A DNA stretch of 64,000 bases from Rhodococcus gordoniae. Lineage in GTDB: Bacteria > Actinomycetota > Actinomycetes > Mycobacteriales > Mycobacteriaceae. The stretch spans positions 1 through 64,000 of the forward strand of contig NZ_LPZN01000001.1 of the NCBI RefSeq assembly GCF_001646655.1. The letters are read 5' to 3'. Positions 46,065 to 54,706 of this stretch are shown here, in pieces. The position numbers were made by a program, and so were the translations under genes. Positions within the stretch are counted from its first letter, which is position 1; every line of letters starts with the position of its first letter. The notes under the pieces are model-generated. The model was not told the DNA's origin, made no database searches, and worked only from the letters and a program-made list of their open reading frames with translations.

Positions 46065-46493
46065 TCAGTGGTGACGGGCGCCAGGTAGATGGGCTACTGC
46101 TTGCATCTCGATGAGCAGGTGCGGATGGGGCAGCTGGTGCACTGCCACGGTCGTCCGTGTCGGGCCTGCTTCGTCGAGCATTTCGGCGTAAACCTCGTTG
46201 TATCCGCCAAAGTCGTTCATCGACACGAGGTAGGTAGTGACCTGGACGAGGTCGGTAAGGTCGGCTCCGACCTCCGCGAGAATTGCCTGGATATTGCTGA
46301 TAACCGCGCGCGTCTGGGCGCGGATATCGAGGCGTGTCGTGCCCATCTCGTCTACCTCGACACCTATGAAAGTGTTGTCGGGCCGACGAGAGCTGGTGCC
46401 GGAGACGTAAACGAAATCGCCGGCGACCTTGACGTGGGGGAACCTACCCCGAGGTGTGGCGAGCCCCTCGATCACTCGTGCGTTCCCGGTCAT
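46065..46493 (-). CDS. RidA-family 2-aminomuconate deaminase
   Basis: 142 residues. RidA/YjgF trimer fold: [20 protein letters not shown] at 18-37, [20 protein letters not shown] in the middle and [20 protein letters not shown] near the end; the latter replaces the usual RidA Arg motif, as in AmnD/NbaF-type deaminases. It would release ammonia from 2-aminomuconate to give 4-oxalocrotonate. Its ATG overlaps the stop of the upstream decarboxylase/hydratase gene (ATGA). Operon context makes the substrate likely. Confidence 0.85.
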   Translation of the reverse strand: MTGNARVIEGLATPRGRFPHVKVAGDFVYVSGTSSRRPDNTFIGVEVDEMGTTRLDIRAQTRAVISNIQAILAEVGADLTDLVQVTTYLVSMNDFGGYNEVYAEMLDEAGPTRTTVAVHQLPHPHLLIEMQAVAHLPGARHH

Positions 46494-47275
46494 GCGATTC
46501 CCTTCAGGCTCACGGTTCCCAAACCTTCCACTTCACATTCGACGCTGCCTGTCGTCAGCGGTGTTGCCGCAGTTGCGGCTCCGGCCAGCACCACATACCC
46601 GGCGCGCAACGGAATCTGCCGACGTCGTGCGATTTCCAACAACTCGCGGACGGCATTGGCCGGGTCGTCGAGGACAGCGTTCGTCGAGCCTTCCACGACG
46701 GTGCCGGATGTGGAGAGGCGGACAGCGCGATTGCTGACATCCTGCAGCGGATGCCACGGCCCGATGACGTAAGCTGCTGCGGAGGTGTTGTCCGCCACCA
46801 CGTCGGTGTAGGTGAAACGGAAATCCCGATACCGTGAATCGATGATCTCCATCGCGGGAGCGACAGCATCTACGTATGCGGCAATATTCGGCATAGGTCC
46901 GTCGAAGTCGATATCGGCGGAGATGCGGTACGCGATCTCGGGTTCGATCTTCGGGTGGATGAAGCGCGAGAGGTCTACGCTCTCGCCGTCGGCGACCTCC
47001 ATGGCGTCCGTGAGTCGCCCGACGATGATTTCCGATACGCCCATCTGGGCCATTTTCGCTCGGCTGGTGAAGCCGAGTTTGACGCCGACCAGATTCTCTC
47101 CCCGTGCACATCGACGGGCGACGAGTTCTTCCTGGATTGCGTAGGCGGCGTCGACGTCGATGTCGATGTCGTCTGCCAAGCTGTTCGTTTCGATGCGGTC
47201 CTGCTCAGCCGAGTCCAGGCGGGCGGCCAGCTCTGTGACAGTGTCCGTGGCCATGTTCATGTGGTTGTCCTTCAT
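46490..47275 (-). CDS. 4-oxalocrotonate decarboxylase / 2-oxopent-4-enoate hydratase family
   Basis: 261 residues. FAA-hydrolase-related fold: [20 protein letters not shown] near 65-84 (Lys and surrounding residues), then [16 protein letters not shown], whose Glu-x-Glu binds the metal, and [11 protein letters not shown] near 143. The HPKIEPE form is shared by the decarboxylase and hydratase. Because only one such gene is present, decarboxylase (the step after deaminase) is preferred, and the hydratase and aldolase must lie elsewhere. Several ATGs at the start (47275, 47260, 47254). Confidence 0.85.
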   Translation of the reverse strand: MKDNHMNMATDTVTELAARLDSAEQDRIETNSLADDIDIDVDAAYAIQEELVARRCARGENLVGVKLGFTSRAKMAQMGVSEIIVGRLTDAMEVADGESVDLSRFIHPKIEPEIAYRISADIDFDGPMPNIAAYVDAVAPAMEIIDSRYRDFRFTYTDVVADNTSAAAYVIGPWHPLQDVSNRAVRLSTSGTVVEGSTNAVLDDPANAVRELLEIARRRQIPLRAGYVVLAGAATAATPLTTGSVECEVEGLGTVSLKGIA

Positions 47276-47288
47276 CGGTGATTCTCGG

Positions 47289-48764
47289 TCACAGTTGCAC
47301 GCAAACGTTGGTCGGTTCGGAATAGAAGTGGAGTGAGGACTCCCCCCCTTCTCGTCCGATCCCCGAGAGTCCCATCCCGCCGAACGGAGATCGAAGTTCG
47401 CGGGTGAACCAGGTGTTGACCCACGAGATGCCCACGTGCATCTTCTGGGCGACGCGGTGGCCTCGACGGAGGTCGTTCGTCCACACGGCTGATGCGAGCC
47501 CGTATTCCGTGTCGTTCGCGAGTGCGATCGCTTCGTCTTCGGTGTCGAACGGTACGAGTGCTGCCACGGGACCGAAAACCTCTTCTCGGAGTATGCGGTC
47601 GGTGTTCGTCAGCCCGGTCCACAGTGTCGGTTCGATCCAGGATCCGCCGTCGAGGTCCGGTCCGAGCTCGGGAATGCTGCCCCCGGTCAGTACCTTCGCT
47701 CCGGATTCCTCGGCGAGCCGGAGATACCCGAGGACCTTGTCCCGGTGCCCCTGGGAGATCAGCGGACCGGTCGTCGTGTTCGGATCGTTGGGGTCGCCGA
47801 GTCGAAGGCTCTCGGCGCGCTCGGCGAGTCCGGCCGCGATGTCGTCGAAGATCGCCCGGTGGACGTACACCCTCTCGGTGCACAGACACACCTGACCGGT
47901 ATTGGTGAAGATCGACTTTGCCAGCCCGGTCACTGCTTCGTCGATGTTCACATCGTCGAATACGATTGCGGCGTTCTTTCCGCCGAGTTCGAACGAGACC
48001 GGACGAACTCGGGGTGCGACCGTTTTCATCACGTGGGCACCGGTCGCTGACGATCCGGTGAAGGTGACACCGTCGATACCCGGATGGGTGGTCAGATATT
48101 CACCCGCCGAGTCGGCGCCGAAGCCGTGCACGACGTTGTAGGCACCGGCGGGCAGGCCGGCTTCGGCAAGTACCTCGGCGAGAAGCGTTGCTGTCGAGGG
48201 GGTCTCCTCGCTCGGTTTGACCACGATCGCATTGCCGCATGCGAGTGCGGGTGCGACCTTCCACGTCAGCAGGAGCAGTGGGAGATTCCACGGCACGATT
48301 ACGGCCACGACGCCGAGCGGCTTGCGGACAGCGTAATTGAGGGCTTGTCTTCCGCCTGCAAGATCGGTGAGGAAGGACTCCTGTCCGGCGGCTGCGACGA
48401 TGTCGGCGAAGGTGCGGAAATTCACGATCGCCCGAGTGACGTCCAGTTCTCGGGCCTGGGTGAGAGGCTTTCCGGTATCGGTCATTTCGGCGGCGACGAA
48501 CTCGTCGAACCGTTCTTCGATCCGATCGGCGACTCGACGTAGCAGCGCGGTGCGCTCTCGTACGGGAGTGTCGGCCCAGCCGCTGTCCAGTGCGTGGCGC
48601 GCCGCGGTGACCGCACGGTCGACGAGAGGGCGGTCTGCTTCGTGGACTCGGGCGACGATCCGGCCCGTCGAGGGGTCGATCTGATCGAACCCGCGTCGGG
48701 AATCGGGTTCGACGAATTCGCCGTCGACGAAATTGCGAATCCAACCGTCCTGGATGGGTTTCAT
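47289..48764 (-). CDS. 2-aminomuconate 6-semialdehyde dehydrogenase (ALDH family)
   Basis: 491 residues. All catalytic residues are present: Asn160 in VPWNLP, Lys183 in VVKPSEETP, Glu259 in SFELGGKN and Cys293 in GQVCLC, with VFGPVAALVPFD later. It resembles the AmnC/NbaE/ALDH8 group of hydroxymuconic or aminomuconic semialdehyde dehydrogenases and fills that step in this operon. First gene of the distal operon; ATG 48764 follows GAGGATTG. The LysR-type box lies 53-74 bases upstream. A degenerate relative is encoded at 51319. Confidence 0.9.
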   Translation of the reverse strand: MKPIQDGWIRNFVDGEFVEPDSRRGFDQIDPSTGRIVARVHEADRPLVDRAVTAARHALDSGWADTPVRERTALLRRVADRIEERFDEFVAAEMTDTGKPLTQARELDVTRAIVNFRTFADIVAAAGQESFLTDLAGGRQALNYAVRKPLGVVAVIVPWNLPLLLLTWKVAPALACGNAIVVKPSEETPSTATLLAEVLAEAGLPAGAYNVVHGFGADSAGEYLTTHPGIDGVTFTGSSATGAHVMKTVAPRVRPVSFELGGKNAAIVFDDVNIDEAVTGLAKSIFTNTGQVCLCTERVYVHRAIFDDIAAGLAERAESLRLGDPNDPNTTTGPLISQGHRDKVLGYLRLAEESGAKVLTGGSIPELGPDLDGGSWIEPTLWTGLTNTDRILREEVFGPVAALVPFDTEDEAIALANDTEYGLASAVWTNDLRRGHRVAQKMHVGISWVNTWFTRELRSPFGGMGLSGIGREGGESSLHFYSEPTNVCVQL

Positions 48765-48803
48765 GTTTCAATCCTCAGTTCTCGAACGATTACGGGCAAA
48801 TGC

Positions 48804-48838
48804 CAATCACGTGATTGCTATGCCCATCTTGTAATAGC
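48804..48838. promoter_or_regulatory. Regulatory region of the distal operon: palindrome plus LysR-type box
   Basis: CAATCACGTGATTG (48804-48817) is a perfect 14-bp palindrome. It abuts GCTAT (48817-48821), 12 bases, ATAGC (48834-48838); with flanks the arms are ATTGCTAT and ATAGCAAT. The second element shares TAT, CCA and TGTAATA with the box before the LysR gene at 61995-62016. Confidence 0.6.
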
Positions 48839-49090
48839 AATGGAGAGGGGCCGCAGCCTTTGCTCTTGTCGACGACTCGGCCGATCCGTTCTCCGAACAC
48901 AGAAGGCGCCCCGAACGAGGGCATCTCGGGTCCGACCGATGTCATCGACCGGGCACTCCGACACGGTGAGGAGGCGTCGTCACTGCAAATCGGTCCCGAG
49001 GACTCGGATGCGCTTGTGTCGGCGGCCCGGTTCATCTCGAAATCGGTTCCGGGACAGGGTGAACCTGTCACCGGAAGAAAGTTGCGTGCT
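48839..49090. other. Gap between the two island operons
   Basis: About 250 bases with no convincing gene. A weak plus-strand frame (48815-49156) and a weak minus-strand one (48790-49071) are open but have no ribosome site, no recognisable domain and unconvincing composition. The segment may hold a remnant of a lost gene. The upstream operon's transcript would have to cross it to reach the distal genes. Confidence 0.5.
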
Positions 49091-50035
49091 TCAGAGGACT
49101 ACGGCAGCGCGGCCGTTGACGTGCCCGCTCCTCAGGGCATCGAGAGCAGAGGGTAGTTCGTGCAGAGCGAACTCGTGCACGGGAAGCGCCAGTCGGCCCG
49201 AGGTGATCAGGTCACACATCATCGGGACGAGCGACGCTTGTTCCTCTCGTCGGCGCATCATGTTCAAGGGTAGTAGCGCCACGTCGTGCAGGAGGAAGTT
49301 GGGCAGGTCGAGGCTGACGGCTTCACCGCGTGTGTAGCCGATCAGGACTGCCCGACCTCCCGGCACGACGCCCCCGAGCAGGCTCGCCAGTTGTTGTCCG
49401 CCCACAGTATCGATGAGTACGTCGAACATCGGTTTCGATGCAAGACGATCCAGGACATCCGGAGACGACACGAGCGGCTCGACTCCCTGGGGGAGAGTTG
49501 CGGCCTTGGCGTGCGTCGAGACGAGTCCGGTGACACTCGCCGCGCCGGCATGGAGGGCGAACTGGCCGGATGCGGCGCCCACGGCACCCGACGCTCCGGT
49601 GACGAGCACCCGTTCGCCGGGTGTTATCCGAGCGACACCCGTGACCGCGAGGTAGCCGGAGGTGGAGGGGGAGAGGAAAGTGGCTGCTGCGGCTGGAGGT
49701 AGAGACCGGGGCAACTCCATGAGTGCGGTATCAGGGGCTGCCACGTACTCGGCCCAGCATCCGGGCCGGTCGACGCCCACCCCCCCGCCACGGACCAACA
49801 CGCGTACTCCCGGTTCGAATCGATCGGATTCGACGATGGTCCCGACTGCGTCGGTCCCCCCGATGTGGGGGAGGCGGGGCGGAACCGAGAATCGGCCCGA
49901 CGCGATGGTCACGTCCAGGTGGCCGACCGCGGCGGCCGCCACTTCGACCAGAGATTCGTTCGCTCCAGGGTGAGGGACTTCGGTCTGCTCGATCCGTGGG
50001 GACTGCCCGTAGCGGTGGAGTAGGGCGGCTCGCAT
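49091..50035 (-). CDS. Quinone-oxidoreductase-like medium-chain dehydrogenase
   Basis: About 314 residues from ATG 50035; the open frame runs to 50101 but would overlap the upstream gene. Zinc-free MDR of the QOR type: no Cys/His zinc ligands. The nucleotide motif is VLVTGASGAVGAASGQFALH near 128-147 (AxxGxxG form typical for NADPH quinone oxidoreductases). Ends HVNGRAAVVL. It may reduce an enone, quinone or enoyl intermediate in the island's upper pathway. Last gene of the proximal operon. Confidence 0.85.
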   Translation of the reverse strand: MRAALLHRYGQSPRIEQTEVPHPGANESLVEVAAAAVGHLDVTIASGRFSVPPRLPHIGGTDAVGTIVESDRFEPGVRVLVRGGGVGVDRPGCWAEYVAAPDTALMELPRSLPPAAAATFLSPSTSGYLAVTGVARITPGERVLVTGASGAVGAASGQFALHAGAASVTGLVSTHAKAATLPQGVEPLVSSPDVLDRLASKPMFDVLIDTVGGQQLASLLGGVVPGGRAVLIGYTRGEAVSLDLPNFLLHDVALLPLNMMRRREEQASLVPMMCDLITSGRLALPVHEFALHELPSALDALRSGHVNGRAAVVL

Positions 50036-50043
50036 GGAGTGCA

Positions 50044-50460
50044 CTATTTCAGCGTCAGTGCGACATCGACGTTGTTCCGGACTGCCTTGGAATACGGGCA
50101 CTTCTGATGTGCGCCCTCGACCACGGTGCGTGCAACGTCCTCGTCGACTCCGGGCATGTTCACCACGAGCTCGACCGAGAGACCGAACCCCTCACCGTGA
50201 TCCGCGATCGTGACTCGCGCGGTCACCGTGGGGTCGGTGAGCCGCACCTTGTGCACGCGCGCAACGGACGACAATGCCGACAGGAAACAACCGGCGTATC
50301 CGGCAGCGAAGAGTTGTTCCGGATTGGATCCGCCGCCGGCGCCCCCCAGTTCGACAGGGATGCCGAGAGCGACGTCGACCAGTCCGTCGTTCGAAGCGAC
50401 ACGGCCGTTTCGGCCGTTGCCGTCTGCGGTTGCCTCTGCGGTGTATTCCATCACAGTCAC
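50044..50460 (-). CDS. Ohr/OsmC-family peroxide reductase
   Basis: 138 residues. Reactive cysteines in AGYAGCFLSAL (about 58) and HQKCPYSKAVRNNV (about 122), with the Arg/Glu-bearing N-terminal segment of Ohr proteins and NPEQLFAAGYAGCF intact. Thiol-dependent reduction of organic hydroperoxides. Within a pathway that uses oxygenases or reactive aromatic amines it may protect against peroxides, or it may be recruited for another thiol reaction. Only one base separates it from the racemase-like gene. Confidence 0.9.
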   Translation of the reverse strand: MTVMEYTAEATADGNGRNGRVASNDGLVDVALGIPVELGGAGGGSNPEQLFAAGYAGCFLSALSSVARVHKVRLTDPTVTARVTIADHGEGFGLSVELVVNMPGVDEDVARTVVEGAHQKCPYSKAVRNNVDVALTLK

Positions 50461-50461
50461 T

Positions 50462-51256
50462 TCAGTTCCTTCCGATCAGAGTGAGAAGTTCTTCCACTGC
50501 ACGTGGAGTGGCTCGGGCGAATGTGCCTCCGCGCGAGACGGGTGTGCCGGTTGCCCGCGCAACGCTGACCGCGAGCTCTGCCTGTCGCACGGCGAGGTAG
50601 GTGGGATTGGCAACCATGGCGCCGTCCAACTGCAGGTCGGTGTCGGTGGCGCTCAGCAATGCGAACAATCCTCCTGCGGACATCACTACTTCGACGCCGC
50701 TCTCACGGACCATGGCCTGTGCCGCGTCGAGGAACATCTTTTTGATTGCGTCGTATCCGGCCGGATCATCGTATGCAGCTACTGCCTCGTCGGGGGTGAT
50801 CTGCATGCATCGGACGTCGACAACTCTCGATTCGAGTCCGTACCGACGAATCTGTTCGTGATGCCACGGGAGGTAGACGGGGTCGATGGAGACGATCCCG
50901 ACCCGTCCACCGAGCATGCATGCTTGATGCATGCTGGCTTCGCCGTGTCCGATGACCGGGATGTCGACGGCGGTCCGTGCCTCGAACAGGCCCGCGTCCT
51001 GGAAGTGCCCGACGAGTACCGCGTCGAACCCCTCCCGTTCCGCTTCGACGATGCCGGCGATGGACTGGACACTGCACCGTAGCTCACTCAGACGTCCCAG
51101 CTGAGTGTCTGCGGGGCTGATTCCGCGGACCTCGAACGAGACACCCGGTGCGGCGATCCCGGCAAGGTAGTCGGCCAGCCGAGAGAGATACGGCTGGTGG
51201 AGGGCCGGGTCCGTGTAGCTCTGATACAGAATACGTACGGGGGCGTGTGCTGACAT
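50462..51256 (-). CDS. Asp/Glu/hydantoin racemase-family protein
   Basis: 264 residues. Two-lobed racemase fold: VRILYQSYTDPALHQPYLSR at the start and DAVLVGHFQDAGLFEARTAV near 80-99. Cys near 112 lies in SMHQACMLGGRVGIVS. The second active-site Cys normally found in a xxGCxG segment reads EVVMSAGGLFALL here, so two-base racemisation looks impaired. Relatives include maleate isomerase and arylmalonate decarboxylase, which use one cysteine. It could isomerise or decarboxylate an acid in the upper pathway. Confidence 0.75.
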   Translation of the reverse strand: MSAHAPVRILYQSYTDPALHQPYLSRLADYLAGIAAPGVSFEVRGISPADTQLGRLSELRCSVQSIAGIVEAEREGFDAVLVGHFQDAGLFEARTAVDIPVIGHGEASMHQACMLGGRVGIVSIDPVYLPWHHEQIRRYGLESRVVDVRCMQITPDEAVAAYDDPAGYDAIKKMFLDAAQAMVRESGVEVVMSAGGLFALLSATDTDLQLDGAMVANPTYLAVRQAELAVSVARATGTPVSRGGTFARATPRAVEELLTLIGRN

Positions 51257-51318
51257 GGTGACTTCCTTTCTCTTTTGCCGAATCGGGAAGAGACCCTGGT
51301 GTTCCGGCGATCGGACGG

Positions 51319-52722
51319 TCAGTCCGGTGGTAAGGAGAAGATTCTGGTGAGGTGGGTGTGCGAGTTCATTCGCGTCGCCGGATCTCCGGCGTCATACATG
51401 TCGTGTGTCTTTCCCGGAGGTTCTGCAAGATAGGGGTGGTCGACGAACCACGAGTCGACCCAGACGGTGTCGGCGTCGATCGTTCGAGCGAGGTCGTGAC
51501 CCCGCTCGGGAGCCCTTGTCCATATCGAGGTCCAGAGACGGCCCTCTCCGCAGAAGGCGCGCCGATTCAATTCACGCTCGTCGTCGAACGGTACGAGGAT
51601 CGCGGTAGGCCCGTCGATGCGCTGGAACGCTCGGGCTCGGGGCAGATCGTCCGCCGCCCAGAGAGTCGGCCGAATCCAGAAGCCGTCACGCAGGTCGCGG
51701 GGTACGTCGGTCGGGTCGTGTTCCGTGATGCGTTTCGATCCGGATGTTGCTGCGCGATCGAAAGCGTGGACTACCGCTTCGTAGTGTGGTCGCGAGATGA
51801 GCGGTCCGAAGTCCGCGCCGGCATGTTGGCTGTCGAGGATCTCCGTCAGGCGACTGCACATCTCGTCGTACACGGACCGGTCGATATACACGCGATCGAC
51901 GCTTGCATCGGACTGGCCGGACTTGAACGCAATCGATCTCGCGATGCTCCCGGCCGCGGCAGCGATGTCGGCATCCGCGCATACGATCGCGACGCAGGTG
52001 ACCCGCTCCGGTGTCCCTGACGCCGACCGGTGTCGCAGCCGTCGTCCTTCCTCCTGCAGGATGCTGCGTACTCTGTGATGTTTGGACAACCGTTCCGATG
52101 CCGCCCCTGTATCGAACCCGTGCACGACGTTGTAGACGCCGGCCGGCAGACCGGCTTCGGTGGCAATTCCGGCCAGCAACGTCGCGGTCCCCGGTGTATC
52201 GACCGCCGGTTTCACGACAGCGGTGTTTCCCGCGGCGAGAACGGGAGCGAGGCCGGAGGCCAGGGACAGGAGTGGTAGACGCCACGAGGGAAACACCCCG
52301 ACCACACCCAGCGGTTTGCGGATCTGGTAGGTCGCAGGACGGCGGCCGGGCGTAACGTGCGAAATCGCAGTGGCGAGTGCGTCGGCACAGGCACGAAACT
52401 GTGCGGCGGCGTGGACGATGTCGAACTCGGTTACATGGCTCGACGGTTGTCCGGTATCCGTGACCTCCGCAGCGACCAGGGCATCGGAATGATCTTCGAT
52501 AGCTGCGGCGACAGCGTAGAGGATTCCGCACCTCTCGACGCTGTCGATTCGACCCCATGCTCGGTCGAATATGTCGTGCGCCTCGTCCACAGCACGGTCG
52601 GCGAGGCGTACATCGGCCTCGTGTACCCAGGCTGCGGGTTGTCCGGTGGCCGGGTCGATAGCAGCGAATGCCCCTGTCCCATCCACGAATCGACCGCCGA
52701 TGTAGTTCTTGTACTCGAGCAC
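51319..52722 (-). CDS. Catalytically degenerate aldehyde dehydrogenase homologue
   Basis: 467 residues in one open frame, clearly ALDH by RKPLGVVGVFPSWRLPLLSL at 135-154, AAGNTAVVKPAVDTPGTATL at 163-182 and GLPAGVYNVVHGF. The catalytic residues are gone. Asn of PWN is Arg148 (SWR). The active Cys of GQxC is Asp272 (GQSDAS). The Glu-Leu-Gly-Gly-Lys loop is deleted. The Gly-x-x-x-x-Gly turn of the cofactor site (family FTGS) is replaced by an Arg-rich stretch RRLRHRSAS. Lys171 is kept. Either a pseudoenzyme partner of the active ALDH at 47289 or a decaying paralogue; the intact frame argues for some use. Confidence 0.85.
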   Translation of the reverse strand: MLEYKNYIGGRFVDGTGAFAAIDPATGQPAAWVHEADVRLADRAVDEAHDIFDRAWGRIDSVERCGILYAVAAAIEDHSDALVAAEVTDTGQPSSHVTEFDIVHAAAQFRACADALATAISHVTPGRRPATYQIRKPLGVVGVFPSWRLPLLSLASGLAPVLAAGNTAVVKPAVDTPGTATLLAGIATEAGLPAGVYNVVHGFDTGAASERLSKHHRVRSILQEEGRRLRHRSASGTPERVTCVAIVCADADIAAAAGSIARSIAFKSGQSDASVDRVYIDRSVYDEMCSRLTEILDSQHAGADFGPLISRPHYEAVVHAFDRAATSGSKRITEHDPTDVPRDLRDGFWIRPTLWAADDLPRARAFQRIDGPTAILVPFDDERELNRRAFCGEGRLWTSIWTRAPERGHDLARTIDADTVWVDSWFVDHPYLAEPPGKTHDMYDAGDPATRMNSHTHLTRIFSLPPD

Positions 52723-52781
52723 TCGATTACCTCCTGCGAATGATGTGGACCTGGTGAGTCGCTGATGTGGACGAGTGACCG

Positions 52782-54380
52782 TCAGGGTGCGCTGACACGA
52801 ATACGGGCGGATTCTCGGTCCCAGACGGCGGCGTCGGCTCCGAGTTTGCGAAGAACGTTCTTGTTCACCTTCCCGTTCTCCGTGAGGGGGAGCGCCTGGT
52901 GCACCGAGAAGAATCGAGGGATGGCAAAGTAGGCCAGGCGGGGCTCGCAGAATGCAGTGACTTCCTCGAAGTCGAGTCTCACGCCCGGTTCGACCACCAC
53001 GGCGGCCATCACCTCGTCCTCGCCGAGTTCCGACTCGACGGCGAAGACGGCAGCGTCGTCGATGTTCGGATGTAGGCGCAGTACCTGCTCCACCTCGACC
53101 GACGAAATATTCTCGCCTCGTCGACGAATGACGTCCTTGATCCGATCGACGAAGCGAACCCAGCCGTCGGCGTCGATCGCCACGCGATCACCGGTGTGGA
53201 ACCACAGGTCTTGCCAGGCTTCCACCGTAGCTTCGGGCATTCGGAAGTACCCCGATGCGAAGGCGAACGGTTGTTCGCTGCGAAGAAGCAGTTCCCCGGG
53301 AGTTCCGGGTTCGACTTCCAGACCGTGCTCGTCGACGACTCGGGCGACGAAGCCGGGCTGGATCCGTCCCATGTATCCGGCCCTCTGCTCGGTGCGGGAC
53401 GAGGAGATGATCGCGTTGGTTTCAGTAGAGCCGTATCCGTCGATCAGGGTCACTCCGAAACGCTCTCGGAAAGGGGTGAGCAGCTTTGCCGGTGTGGCGG
53501 GAGAGAGGGCAGCGCGGACATTGTGTGCTCGATCGGCGGAGCTTTCGGGCTTGCTGCAGAGAATGCTCACCATCGCACCCAACAGGTAGGTGAACGTGGC
53601 GTTGTTCTGCGCTGCATCGACCCAGAACCGGGAGGCCGAGAAGCGGGGGCCCACGGCGTAGCATGCGCCTGCCACCAGCGCCTGGCTGAACGCATTGAGT
53701 GCGTTGGTGTGGAAGAGGGGGAGACAGGTGTAGAGAGTGTCCTCGGATGTGATGCCGAGCTGAGCGGTGACATTGCAGCCCCACCAGTAGAACTGGGCAT
53801 GAGGGCAGACGACGCCCTTGGAAACGCCCGTGGTGCCGGAGGTGTACAGAATCACCGCCGGATCGCCGAGTTCGGGGCGAATCGGATCAATCTGTTCCGT
53901 AGCTGTGGGCAACGATACGGTCCGCCACGGGAGATCGTCGTGACCTGGGCGGGAGTCGATCAGCCAGACGTCGGTCACATCCTCCAGCGGCGCGATGGCC
54001 TGCACATGCTCGATGAGCGCGGATTCGATGACCAGCAGACGTGCCTGGGAGTTGCTGAGGACCTGATGGAGTTGGGTGCCGCGCGCCGCCGTATTGATGG
54101 GGACGGCCACGGCCCCGATCCATGCGCAGCCGAGAATGAGGTCGAGCAACTCGATTCGGTTCGAGGACATCAGCGCCACTCGATCCCCTCGGTGCACGCC
54201 GTGACTGTGCAGCATGTGCCCGGTTCGGGCCACTGCTTCGCGCATCTCCGCTGCAGTACGGCGGGTCTCACCGAAGATGAGGGTGGGAGCGTGTGGGGTC
54301 AATCGTGCTCGAAGGCTCAACATGCCCGGCAACGTCATGTCGGTCGGGCTCAGATCGTCGGGAAATCGATTGCTGTTCAC
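52782..54380 (-). CDS. Acyl/aryl-CoA ligase (AMP-binding)
   Basis: 532 residues from GTG 54380 (GAAAGGAAA upstream at long spacing); ATG at 54338 is an alternative. P-loop-like LYTSGTTGVSKGVVCPHAQ near 176-194, then DGYGSTETNA near 317-326 and LWFHTGDRVAID near 400. The catalytic Lys is in TENGKVNKNVLRKL near the end. Fits the class I CoA-ligase group that includes caiC-like and aryl-acid ligases. Next to a thiolase and a DUF35 protein, so it likely activates an acid that is then cleaved thiolytically. Confidence 0.9.
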   Translation of the reverse strand: MNSNRFPDDLSPTDMTLPGMLSLRARLTPHAPTLIFGETRRTAAEMREAVARTGHMLHSHGVHRGDRVALMSSNRIELLDLILGCAWIGAVAVPINTAARGTQLHQVLSNSQARLLVIESALIEHVQAIAPLEDVTDVWLIDSRPGHDDLPWRTVSLPTATEQIDPIRPELGDPAVILYTSGTTGVSKGVVCPHAQFYWWGCNVTAQLGITSEDTLYTCLPLFHTNALNAFSQALVAGACYAVGPRFSASRFWVDAAQNNATFTYLLGAMVSILCSKPESSADRAHNVRAALSPATPAKLLTPFRERFGVTLIDGYGSTETNAIISSSRTEQRAGYMGRIQPGFVARVVDEHGLEVEPGTPGELLLRSEQPFAFASGYFRMPEATVEAWQDLWFHTGDRVAIDADGWVRFVDRIKDVIRRRGENISSVEVEQVLRLHPNIDDAAVFAVESELGEDEVMAAVVVEPGVRLDFEEVTAFCEPRLAYFAIPRFFSVHQALPLTENGKVNKNVLRKLGADAAVWDRESARIRVSAP

Positions 54381-54397
54381 TGGATGTAGGTTTCCTT

Positions 54398-54706
54398 TCA
54401 CTGCAGACCGGGGGTACGGGCCGGCACGAAACCGGCCGGATCGGCACCGTCGGTGATCGTGTGGTTCAGTGCCACCACCGCGCCGGGACGCAGGTCGGTC
54501 GGCGTCAATCGGGCGATGACGCACAGGCGCGGCCCGCACCGTACGGTGCCGATGGCCACGTCGGCGGCGGTCCGGACCACATCCTCGACGGTGCCGGAAT
54601 CGATCTCGACGTCGGCGAAACTCGCTTCCCCGCATGCGGGACAGACGAGGCGATACGGGAAATAGTGTTCGCCGCAGTTCCGGCAGGACTGAACGATGAT
54701 GCTCAT
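54398..54706 (-). CDS. DUF35 zinc-ribbon/OB-fold partner of the thiolase
   Basis: 102 residues. N-terminal rubredoxin-like zinc ribbon: CRNCGEHYFPYRLVCPACG with Cys at about 8, 11, 22 and 25. The OB fold follows (GTVEDVVRTAADVAIGTVRC and on). DUF35 proteins sit beside SCP2-type thiolases and acyl-CoA binding enzymes and form complexes with them, shuttling acyl-CoA. It overlaps the thiolase stop by 4 bases, supporting a physical complex. Confidence 0.9.
   Translation of the reverse strand: MSIIVQSCRNCGEHYFPYRLVCPACGEASFADVEIDSGTVEDVVRTAADVAIGTVRCGPRLCVIARLTPTDLRPGAVVALNHTITDGADPAGFVPARTPGLQ

Noticed and set aside
48815-49156. A 113-codon plus-strand frame between the island operons
   Set aside because: No family, no ribosome site, and it runs antisense into the end of the QOR-like gene and across the LysR box.
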